A stretch of DNA of 64,000 nt, from NCBI GenBank assembly GCA_001599915.1, contig BCIG01000024.1, positions 372,001-436,000 on the forward strand, in the 5' to 3' direction. A program made the position numbers and the translations under genes. A model generated the notes under the pieces. The model did not search any database, had not been told where the DNA came from, and worked only from the letters and a program-made list of their open reading frames with translations. How positions within the stretch are numbered: the first letter of the stretch is position 1; every line of letters starts with the position of its first letter. This DNA comes from Symbiotaphrina buchneri (Eukaryota; Ascomycota; Symbiotaphrinales; Symbiotaphrinaceae). This document shows positions 48,608 to 57,822 of the stretch, in pieces.

Positions 48608-49034
48608 CGGATGAGTGATAATGAGCTATGGCAAGGTGATATCTATGTCTAGAACTTATAAAATGGTAAATAAAGTATGATCAGCTCGTGAGGATAAGAT
48701 TGATCGCATCCTCATCCTGGACTTCCTGCAGTGAGCTCGCCTTCGGGCGTTTTATATCAACTGTGCTGCACATCGCTCGGCTCGCCTAAAATCTCAGTGA
48801 GCCTCGCCTTTCCCTAACGTCACCTGAAAGTTACAACATCTGTGCTTCCGATGCTTTGCTTCATGCTCCATCGTCGTCGTCACGGAGCTGTACCCGATAA
48901 ACACCCTGTGACGAGTGGCACCCTTTAATGTCTTTCTCCAGGTGGCCTAGGATCCGAAAAGAAGTGCTCTTCACGTCCGTCATGCGCTGCACCAGGTCGA
49001 AAGGATCGTTGAGCCTTTGGTGAACGAACCGGTC
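48608..49034. promoter_or_regulatory. Intergenic region upstream of HEM25
   Basis: 427 bp between tandem genes, holding the TRAPPC11 3' end and the HEM25 promoter. No distinctive repeat, RNA gene or coding segment was recognised. Confidence 0.4.
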
Positions 49035-50086
49035 ATGTCCGATGGCAATCCTGCCCGGTCGTCCTCCGGTAAGGACCAAGACCGGTTGCCATTGTACGGG
49101 CGAACAAGTGGACACATGAAGCTAATAAATGACTTGTAGCCTTTCATTTCGTCGCTGGGCTCGGCTCAGGTGTTTGCTCGGCCGTCCTACTACAGCCCGC
49201 CGACTTGTTAAAGACGCGGGTGCAACAATCAGGCTCTTCTGCCGTCCTCCAGACCGTCCGTCAAATTTTCCACTCTCCGCGACCGCTGCGCCAGCTCTGG
49301 CGGGGGACTGTTCCCTCAGCTATCCGGACAGGCCTAGGGTCCGCCCTCTATTTCTCGACGCTCAATTCACTGCGTCAACATGTCGCAGGTTTCGTGAACT
49401 CCGCCAGCCGGGGCGGGGTCAATGGCAACCACAACAGCTCTTCCTCCTCCTTACCCAGGCTCTCCAACACGGCAAACCTTGCGACCGGAGCGATTGCAAG
49501 GGTCTCTGTTGGGTTGGTGACGATGCCGATCACTGTCATCAAGGTCAGATTTGAGAGCAGTTATTATGCCTACAGGACCCTCAGGGCAGCTGCTTCTGAT
49601 ATAATGGGTACACATGGCATTAAAGGGTTCTTCGCTGGCTTTGGCGCCACTGCTCTTAGGGATGCGCCGTATGCTGGCTTGTATGTGGTGTTCTACGAGC
49701 AGTGTAAACGCCGCTTGGCTTCGTTGTCGCAGAAGACAAGCAATCTACTGGAGCCGGAGGTAGGAGGCCGTCCTCCCATGACCACTGCCAAATCTGCCTC
49801 GGTCAATTTCCTCTCAGGGGTCATCGCTGCCGGACTGGCGACTTCCATTACTAACCCTTTCGATGCTGTCAAGACGAGGATTCAACTGTTGCCAGAGAAG
49901 TATGGGAATATGCTACATGCCGCTCGCCTCATGATCCGAGAGGATGGCGCCCGCTCTCTGCTGGATGGGCTAGGCCTGAGGATGGCGAGGAAGGCCATGA
50001 GCTCAGCGTTGGCCTGGACACTATACGAGGAGATGATACGAAAAGCTGAAAGCAGCTTGGTTGCACATGCAGAACAATGTCCGTGA
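49035..50086 (+). CDS. HEM25: Mitochondrial glycine carrier (SLC25A38 family)
   Basis: Imports glycine across the inner mitochondrial membrane for the first step of haem synthesis. Exon 1 (49035-49068, [11 protein letters not shown]) joins 49140-50086 through a 71-bp intron, giving 326 residues. Three Solcar repeats are visible by their signature motifs: [25 protein letters not shown] and [12 protein letters not shown]. Each is followed by a G.RSL/LWRG-type element ([79 protein letters not shown]). A Ser/Asn-rich loop near residues 110-125 is an insertion compared with yeast. It converges on the coiled-coil gene, whose stop lies 299 bp away. Confidence 0.93.
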
Positions 50087-50385
50087 GTTTCCAAGCAAGC
50101 GCTGGCATTGGAGGATGGTATGGACGTGCATTCGGGAATTGGTGGCCGATATTCTCCGCCTTCAAACTACAGTCCTGAGGCTCAGCCAACTCCAGGTCAT
50201 GGCTTGGCTGCGGTCAAGGCACATACTGTCGCAGCATGGCCCGGGGGTACGTCGGACAAAGGGTCGCAATACAAGCACAAGAACTGCAAATAATCTAGAG
50301 AACCACAATCGTGGTATTGCAAAGTTTAAAAGCAGCGCCACATCATACCAGACTCCTTGTTCTCGTGAAATCCAACTGCGCATCA

Positions 50386-51559
50386 TCAAGTCACCCAAAA
50401 AAGATTCATTTGTTTGGGTTTCTTCTTTTTGTTTCTTTCCGCCTTCTCCTTCTCGAGTTTTTCAGTCGCTTCTCGCAATCGGCGCTCGTCCCGAATCCGC
50501 TGGGTATTCTCGAAAAGAAAAGCACGCTCCGCGTCGTCCACCCACCGCTTGATAATGATATAATCCGAATCATACTACTGAACAGTAAATAACAGACGCA
50601 TGGAATTGGACGGATGAAATCAAGAAAGCACTTACGGATTCCCATTCCCATGGATAGCCATACCTATTGAGCAACTCCGTGGAGACGTACGTCCGATGGA
50701 TCTTCATATACGTGGGTCTCTCGGGGTTGATGATCATTTCCCGCCCTTCTTTCTTGTCGACAATCCTGGCAATCTGGAGCTCAGGTAAGCCATAGGTGGC
50801 CAAGTCTCTTCGCAAGCGTTCCTTGTATTCTTGCTCCGCCTTTTCCTGCTCCTCCTTCTCTTTCGCCTGCCTTTTCAACTCTGCCACCTTGAACTCCTCG
50901 ATTGCTTGCCTCTTCAATCTCTCCTTTTCCTTTTCCTTTCTTTCTTCCTCGGCTCTTCTGAGGATCAGCTCCTCTTCCAACCGCCGGGCGATCTCTTCCT
51001 CCTCTTGCTTCTTCTCGAACTCCTTCAATCTCTGCAACGTCTGCTCATGCGCCCATTCTTCCTCCCTCAATTTCAGATAGTAGGGTGAAGGATCACGGGA
51101 GCCATACGTGCACGCCCTGATACGGGAATGGCCGTGTCTAGCTGGGCTGCGGGCCCTATCATCCCATTCATCCTCATAGCTGCGAGCACTGGGCGGGCGG
51201 CCGCGCGCAGGAGAGGGCGAGCGTGAAGTACGCTGGTCGTTGTTGATGATGAGCTGGTGGACAGGGCGCCCGCCTACAGACTGTGAGCGATGCAGACCAT
51301 GATCGTAGCCCAGGCCAGGCACCACGAGACGATCGGTCGTGTGGTATTGCGGATCCAGGCCGTAGTAATGTTCGATAGGCATGCGGGGACGACCTTTTCG
51401 AGTGGAAGTCAGCAGCGAGCGCAACAGTGTCCCTATGGCGGGACGGGCCGAAGCTGAGTAGAAATACCTACGTGGTCTCTGGGCCGGGATGACCACAGGC
51501 GGCCCTCCCCAACCATAGGCTGGCGGCGGAGGAGGCGGCGGTGGTGGCGGCCAGGCCAT
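50386..51559 (-). CDS. Coiled-coil protein with polyproline start, unknown function
   Basis: Not assigned to a named family. Exons 51472-51559, 50636-51393 and 50386-50574, introns 78 and 61 bp, give 344 residues. The N terminus is MAWPP with a run of prolines, then AYGWGGPPVVIPAQRP and a Ser/Arg-rich stretch with SPSPARGRPPSARSYEDEWDDRARSP. A charged single helix or coiled coil follows (EEEWAHEQTLQRLKEFEKKQEEEEIARRLEEELILRRAEEERKEKEKERLKRQAIEEF). The C-terminal module looks conserved in fungi: LATYGLPELQIARIVDKKEGREMIINPERPTYMKIHRTYVSTELLNRYGYPWEWE, then YDSDYIIIKRWVDDAERAFLFENTQRIR and a basic tail ending NLFWVT. The 78-bp first intron has no in-frame stop, so it could be retained. A short N-terminal exon further upstream cannot be excluded. 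Confidence 0.75.
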
Positions 51560-51739
51560 CTCGTGCCCTGACGTAGGCAACGGCGCAGACCTTGCGCCCT
51601 TCGGAGCTTGTAACGTGGTACGGATATAGGCGCAACACGATGCTTCGCCAAATTGCGCAGCTCACCAAGGTATACAGTCGGTTCGCAAGTACGAGGCAGG
51701 GAGGGGGGAAGAGGCGACCGCAAAACGGGTGGGAAGGAT

Positions 51740-51772
51740 GAGGCTGAGGCTGAGGCTGAGGCTGAGGCTGAG
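51740..51772. repeat. (GGCTGA)n hexanucleotide microsatellite
   Basis: About five tandem copies of GGCTGA, upstream of the coiled-coil gene on its promoter side. Confidence 0.9.
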
Positions 51773-51845
51773 AACGAGGTGCCGAAGGGAGAGGGTTAGG
51801 GACCGGCACGGTGGTGGAGGGGATGCAGCAAAGAGGAGAGGTGCG

Positions 51846-51930
51846 AGGCAGGCAGAGAACAGGCAGAAGAGAGGCAGAACAGAGGCAGAACAGAGGCAAG
51901 AGAGAGGCAGAAGACAGGCAGAAGACGGGT
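51846..51930. repeat. AGGCAGAA-type degenerate minisatellite
   Basis: Roughly nine imperfect copies of an 8-12 bp unit built on GAGGCAGAA / CAGGCAGAA. It is purine-rich on the plus strand. Confidence 0.75.
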
Positions 51931-53271
51931 GGCAGGCAGGTTTATGGCGTAGGGCAAGCACATGAATGACTGATGAATGATGATTGACCTGCCTTTTACT
52001 CTTATGATTGAGCAAATGATAATAATACCTATCGAAAGTATGTACCTTACCTACCTTACCCTAAGGACCAGCTGCCTTCGCGGCAAAGCCTTTTCTGGCC
52101 AGTTGGGTACCGTGGTCCACAGTTGGTGTAGCATCATGCGCCTGCAGAGCGTGGAGAGCGCGCACCGCGAATGAGCGGTGCCCAAAGTTTAAGCAGTATT
52201 CCTTAGGGTGGCAGGCGGGCGCATGATGGATCGTGTACTAAACCATGCCGGGGTAGAAATGAGCGTTGCGCCGAAGAAACGAAGCACCAACCTCTGCAAA
52301 TGTCCAAATATGTACAGACGAGGACCTTCACCATGCCTTACGCTCTGCATCACGCCAATAAGATCAGGGACTTTATTCCCGTCGTCCAATGGTGGTTGTT
52401 ACGATTGTACGAAGCTAAGGTACCTTACTCGTACTCACATCAAGATGTTCCGTTAGTCAGCTAGGTACCTTACCTTCCGGAGTACGAACAGTTCGTATTC
52501 TGATAAGCGGCTGCCGCCTGATAAAAAGGACGATCCGGCACCGATACAACCTTCATACCGGTTAGCTCCTCGCCGTCACTTTTTGATTGTTCCAAGTTGC
52601 GAACCGTCAAATCCTCCGATCTGCTAGCGGCTCGGCCCTCGCAACCTCCATTTTTATTGAGTCGTGTAAGCCTACCTTGCCTATTTGGCACTCACTGGAT
52701 ACTACTAGGTAAGGTACCTTAGTAAGGTATTATTATTTTCTGCTGTTGGTAATTTGGTAGAGACGTACGGGCAGGTCGTGCAAGGTCAACAGTCAGGAAG
52801 CATTATCCGGGCCACCCAAATACTTCGTAGAAGGAACACCACAAACAACCTGTATATTTGCTACCTTATGGAACGGCGCTTGCCTTAGGTCCACCATTGC
52901 AACGCCTTTTGGAGTGCCTTTTTACAAACTCGAGGCGGGAATACCCTGTCATCCGCTGCTGTCGTCATCAGCACTCTGTCAATGCCTCCCGCCGCCAATT
53001 CCTCCCAAGTTCTTGCCAGGACGTGAAGCCAGCGCGTGGGGGCCAAAATGCGCCACATACTGATACTGCGCTTTGAGAGCCGACGAAGCCAGTAGTGTCA
53101 ATCTCCTCCCTGTTTCAGTGAAGGTAGCATTTTCACGCCGCTTGCGCGTGTCGGCCATTAGCCCGTCATCTACAAACACGCTGGCGGTAGGGGTCCGACG
53201 CGGGAGGGTCCTGTAGTGGCCAGCGCCGGATGATGTCGTCTAGGAGGGATAGTTCAAGTGCGCGGGCAGGC

Positions 53272-53779
53272 CTAAGCCTTCCCGCCGGACCTTAAAATCT
53301 GCTCCATATGCTCACGACTGTTTTTATGCGTCGTCTCCAGATAGTGGAGCTTCTTCTGGAGGCTGTTGATGTCCGATTCGAGCTCCTTCTTCTCGCTGGA
53401 AATCCTTTTCTCCACCTCCACTATGGGACTATACACGAACCTGCGTGAGAGTTAGGAGTCAGCCTCACGGTGGCTGACATGGTCGAGGTGAGAAAGTCCT
53501 GGACTGACATCTTGCCCACTCCCTCGTAGACGTTGGTATCTTGGGGAAGCGATCCGACTTCTCCAGCCGTCAGTTGAAGTAGACGGATGTCTCGCTGCTT
53601 GCCATTGATCTGCGACTTGACGACATTGATCTGTTGCTGGGACAGCACCGCCCGTGCTTCGATCTCCGTGAGGAGCTGTTGTCAGAAGGACGTGGCTGTC
53701 AGACGGGCAGGCATTGAGAAGAGGGAGATTCGAGGGCTGGAGAACAGACCTTCTGCAGAGCTTCGTTCGAGATCGACAT
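53272..53779 (-). CDS. PFD1: Prefoldin subunit 1
   Basis: A beta-type prefoldin subunit. Exons 53750-53779, 53509-53675 and 53272-53440, introns 74 and 68 bp, give 121 residues, the family length. MSISNEALQK joins LLTEIEARAVLSQQQINVVKSQINGKQRDIRLLQLTAGEVGSLPQDTNVYEGVGKMFVYSPIVEVEKRISSEKKELESDINSLQKKLHYLETTHKNSREHMEQIL. This shows the two helices around the beta hairpin, with the hallmark NVYEGVGKMFV. It is divergent from the ceramidase gene. A second prefoldin subunit (GIM5) lies 28 kb to the left. Confidence 0.93.
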
Positions 53780-54201
53780 GATGAACGGGTCGACGAGGCG
53801 AGTTTGCTGTGGCTGGTCGAAGACGGATGATGTCGATGCGAATTACGACGATACGCGGGATTATTATCCTCTCACCTACGTACAAGGTAAGATAATCCAG
53901 GTGAGGTACGAAGTAAGGTAGGGTAGATATTGAGCTGCGCGCAAGAGTGTGTGGGGGACGGTGTACCGTAAGGGTAAACCACTATCGGTATAGGTACGTG
54001 CCTTAGGTACCTGGATGATGGCATAAGGTACCTGCCCTATGCTCTTTTGTCTTTACCGGTCTTTCCGCCTTCAACTCTCAACTACCATCTCGCCTGCTGT
54101 CCCTTCTTCTAGTTCTTCTCTCAACACCACGGCCGTGTAAGGTAGATAGCTCATCTACATCATACTCGCGCAGCACATTCGCCCGTGGTCGAGAAGAGAA
54201 G
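53780..54201. promoter_or_regulatory. Divergent PFD1/ceramidase promoter region
   Basis: 422 bp shared between divergent starts. AAGGTA/GGTACC motifs cluster at about 53884-53925 and 53993-54035, followed by a pyrimidine-rich stretch (54050-54130) upstream of the ceramidase start. Confidence 0.45.
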
Positions 54202-55378
54202 ATGCCACGATGGTTGCCCGCCATCGATTACCCGCCGTCGCGGGAAGGCTACTGGCATCCAGTGACGTCGACTTTGAACTGGTGTGAGGAGGCATGTCCG
54301 CTCCACTCTCAACCGGCCTCCCCAAGAGCTTTTGACCCCGTTTGGGACTGACTAACCCATCTCTGCCCGACAGGACTACTATGCCACGTACTACTCGGCA
54401 GAGATCGTGAATACCCTGACAAATCTGCTGTTCATGTACCTCGCCTTTAAAGGCGTCCGAAATTGCCTGAAGGAGGGCCACGATCCCATTTTCCTCGTCA
54501 CCTTTGTGGGCTACTTCCTTGTTGGCACGGGGAGCTTTCTCTTTCACTCGACCCTCAAATGTATGTCCGCTAGCCCGCATGGCAAGCCAAGTCCAAAATC
54601 CTGTAGCACAATGCTCACCTCCGCGCTTGTACATAGATCCAATGCAACTGGTCGACGAGCTCTCAATGATCTATACGACCTGCCTCATGTGCTATGCCAC
54701 CTTTTCCTATGCCAAGTCGCGCCTCTTTGCGCTCATGCTTGCCATCTTCCTCGTCTCGTTGGCTCTCTTCATCACGGCCTACTACCATTATCTCCAGGAA
54801 CCCGCTTTCCACCAGAACATGTATGCGCTCCTCACGGCTATCGTCTTGTTGAGGAGCATGTACGTCATGGAGGTGAACATCAGACCGTCTCTCCGCTCTC
54901 AGGAGCGGGTGCGTACGCTCCACGAGGGCCGATCTCGCCCCGATGACCATCGCGACGAGAAGATCCTGAAGACGATGTGGATCATGATAGCCTGCGGGTT
55001 GTCCATCTTCCTGGGCGGCTTCGGTATCTGGAATCTAGACAACATATACTGCTCCAACCTGAGACGGTGGAGAAGGGAGATTGGCCTTCCATGGGGAATC
55101 CTGCTGGAGGGGCACGGGTGGTGGTAGGCTCCTCCGTCCTTTCCACAATTACTGTACTGCTGGTTGCTAACCCTTTTTAACCGCGCAGGCACTTGATGAC
55201 GGGAATTGGTGCATACTTCTACATTGTTTGGGGTATCTGGCTACGCCACTGCTTGAACGGCCGACAGGACGAGTATGAGTTGAAATGGCCTCGAATATTC
55301 TCGTTGCCTGACGTCGTCCGGACGGATAAGGGGGTGGGGCAAGCTGCGTCCAACGGCGAAGCGAAGAAGGCGCGGTGA
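54202..55378 (+). CDS. YPC1: Alkaline ceramidase (YPC1/YDC1 family)
   Basis: Hydrolyses (dihydro/phyto)ceramide to free sphingoid base and fatty acid in the ER membrane. Exons 54202-54291, 54374-54560, 54637-55123 and 55189-55378, introns 82, 76 and 65 bp, give 317 residues. The first intron begins with GC, not GT (GAG|GCATGT...CAG|GAC); this junction is needed to read the conserved TSTLNWCEEDYYATYYSAEIVNTLTN. Metal-site motifs of the CREST superfamily are present: GSFLFHSTLKYPMQLVDELSMIY and WWHLMTGIGAYFYIVWGIWLR. About seven hydrophobic segments occur. A loop after the fourth segment (RTLHEGRSRPDDHRDEK) is charged. YPC1 versus YDC1 substrate preference cannot be read from sequence. It converges on the alpha/beta hydrolase gene with 156 bp between stops. 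Confidence 0.93.
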
Positions 55379-55534
55379 TGCTGTACGACATCCATAGGCA
55401 TTTTGCAAGATACCATATAGAAATAGATGTGCATTATCGACCAAAGGCTATTGCCTGTTGAACATGAAAAGTGGTCTTTGTCCCGCCTGTAAGGTTCGAC
55501 GGTCACACCATGGCTGCAGCTTGCCGTTTGGTAT

Positions 55535-57021
55535 CTACAAATTACTTTTGACCGTCCCTTTAGCTTTGCGAGGGTCTTCACCTAGATGCCGTCGATAAGC
55601 TTCACTTAAGGTCCTCTTTGCGTCGAGTGGTGCCTGCGCCCATGTCTTCTGGAAAGCTTCTTCCTCTGCAGTCCATCGTCGCAACTCGTTGCCCAACCAG
55701 TCCGCCGCCGCATCGGCGCAGGCTTCCACCGCCTCCATGGCCACCAGGTGACCTACACCTTTGAGGACGACTTCCTGAACTCTCCCTGCCGCGGCACCCC
55801 CGCTTCCACCCACCCCGGTCCCGGTCAGCTCCATTTTCTCTTTCCGAAACTGCGGTGCCGACATACTCGACTCGTCCCCGAAAATGTAGAGGACGCTAGG
55901 CCTCAGGCGTGGGAGCGATGCCATGATACTTGGTGGTTCGGGTCGGTAAAAGGGCCACGACTTTGGTGCGGAAGGGTCGAAGTCGGGATGGCTCTGCCGG
56001 TTGACCATCGGCCGGCCAGTCTCTTTATCAAGAGGAAGTTGATATGACGGTCGCAGAAAAGTGAAGACCTCCTGGTGTTTCGTGGTCGTCAGGGTCACCT
56101 CCTTCTCTTTGTTCGCAGCCGCCCCGGACGTCTGGGGGTATAGTGGGGTAGGCAATTCTCTCAAGCCATACTGCACCCATCGGTCAAGGACTCGTGGGTC
56201 CCAAGTCTGATAGAATTTGCTCCTCTTGAAGGCAGCTTCGGCAGCAGCACGGGACGGCCAGCGGTCCCGCCGGTTGGCGGATGCCAGCGCCGGGCTAGGG
56301 CCCGTTGGGTTTATGGAGAATCGTTGAATGACGGGATCGAGCAGAACCAGGCTGGTAATGAGCCGCGCGTGAAGTAACGAAAGGTTGACCCTACAGAAGC
56401 ACAGCGGTTAATATCGACTCTCTTCCAGACCGGAACACAGCCCTACAGTTGTGCGCCGCCGAAGCTGTGCCCTATGCCGACTATGGGGCGGGGCATCTGG
56501 TCGCGGAAATGATTGACCGCAAGAAGCAGGTCGCGCGAATGGTCCAACCAACTTGCTGTGCGTCGGTTTTGCGTGTTAACCAAACCACGCCCGCTTGCTC
56601 CAGAAGGCTTCGGCCGGGAATGACGTACGATCATTTCCAAGCTTTTCTTCGTTCAGGACACCGCTCGCGCCCTGGTTGCTGACATCGGCGATCCATATGC
56701 CCCTAATCCGGAAGTTCTGCCGCTCGGCACGAAGTAGCAGCTCGTCCCACAGAGGCTCGTAGAGTTCCTGAGTAGCTAGGTCAGAGCAGGGCTGGTGGGG
56801 GATGATCAGAGAGGGACGGATGTGACCTTGGGAAAGCCGTTGGCGTGGGCGCTCAAGATGGTCACGTCTCCCGGTCCGGGGTCTAGGTTGTTGCGAGGGC
56901 GGTATTGCTTAAGGTGGATGTGGAAGATGTCCTCTTGGGCATGTGCGGTGGCAGCAGGGTATTCTCTGATGTGCTGACCGGGGACGATGTGCTCGTCTAT
57001 CTGAAAGAGGGAGGCGGACAT
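55535..57021 (-). CDS. Alpha/beta hydrolase, possibly peroxisomal (Lpx1/MpaH-like)
   Basis: Exons 56827-57021, 56629-56767, 56447-56555 and 55535-56390, with introns 59, 73 and 56 bp, give 432 residues. The fold is clear: oxyanion-side HANGFPKELYEPLWDELL, a strand RIRGIWIADVSNQGASGVLNEEKLGND, and the nucleophile elbow GIGHSFGGAQL (Ser). TSLVLLDPVIQRF follows, then an acid region after SVLYIFGDESSMS, and the catalytic His in KGVGHLVAMEAVEA. Related fungal hydrolases include peroxisomal lipases and acyl-CoA hydrolases linked to secondary metabolism. The C-terminal tripeptide SNL after a Lys resembles a weak type 1 peroxisomal signal (inference). No biosynthetic genes surround it, so a housekeeping lipid role is as likely. 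An in-frame upstream ATG at 57042 is an alternative start. Confidence 0.88.
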
Positions 57022-57822
57022 GGGGCGATAACGATGATACACCCCGAAGCCAGAGAATGGCGGAAGGAGCGAGGGAGATGGAGAGGGAGAGACAAGGCGT
57101 ATTGGAGATGGACGGCAGATATCAATCTATATCCCTGATGACGCGAAGTACGAAAGGGTACCTTCAGTAGCGAGCCAAAGATGTGGGAAGATAAAGTCAC
57201 GCTAGGTATCTTATCAACCTGGCTCACTCCTTATCGCCAGTCGTCTTACCCCTAGACCGAGGCAAAATCACTGGCAAAATGGGGAAATGTGGGGAAGTGA
57301 TACATGTACCGAAACAAGTCACGTGAGAACGCTTCACTGAGACCAACCGCATCAGTGCTAGCGGACGCGGTAGAAGAACGCGTCCACGTCCACGTCCACG
57401 TCCACGTCTGCCACGAACCTAAGCACTTCGATGGTTCACGGAGCCACTACTGAGTGACTGAGGTGACTTCCTTTGACGCGTCTGGATCATCATCATCGCA
57501 TGTCCTCCCCGGATACCACATACTATTACTACGTACATACCACTACATGCCAACCACCAACTACCAGTGCCTCATCTTACCTACCTTTATCTTACCTTAC
57601 TTACCTTACACTATCCATTCGATGCTTCAGACATTCGCACTTGCAACCCAACTCTATGACCTTGCGATGCGCTCAAACACCTCATCGTAAGAGCTTCGGT
57701 TCATTGCGTTAACCAGTGGTCTCGCATTACCAACCCCCATACCCTTCCACCATCGGTTATCGTGCTGCAAAGACGTCAGACCTGCGCCCCTGCCTTCCAC
57801 TGTCCTTGCGACGAGCGAAGCA
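57022..57822. promoter_or_regulatory. Divergent hydrolase/RTT107 promoter region
   Basis: 800 bp between divergent starts. It includes a (CGTCCA)n microsatellite at 57381-57408 and pyrimidine-rich, ACCTTACC-bearing sequence near 57575-57610. No RNA gene was recognised. Confidence 0.45.
57381..57408. repeat. (CGTCCA)n hexanucleotide microsatellite
   Basis: About four and a half tandem copies of CGTCCA in the divergent promoter region. Confidence 0.9.

Larger units (their letters stand above)
51560..53271. other. 1.7-kb intergenic region with simple repeats
   Basis: Upstream of the coiled-coil gene and downstream of prefoldin 1. It contains a hexanucleotide array at about 51740-51772, AGGCAGAA-type minisatellite sequence at about 51846-51930, and GGTACC/ACCTTACC clusters near 52043-52060, 52420-52480 and 52708-52730. 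No protein with a family signature and no tRNA was recognised. Confidence 0.5.
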
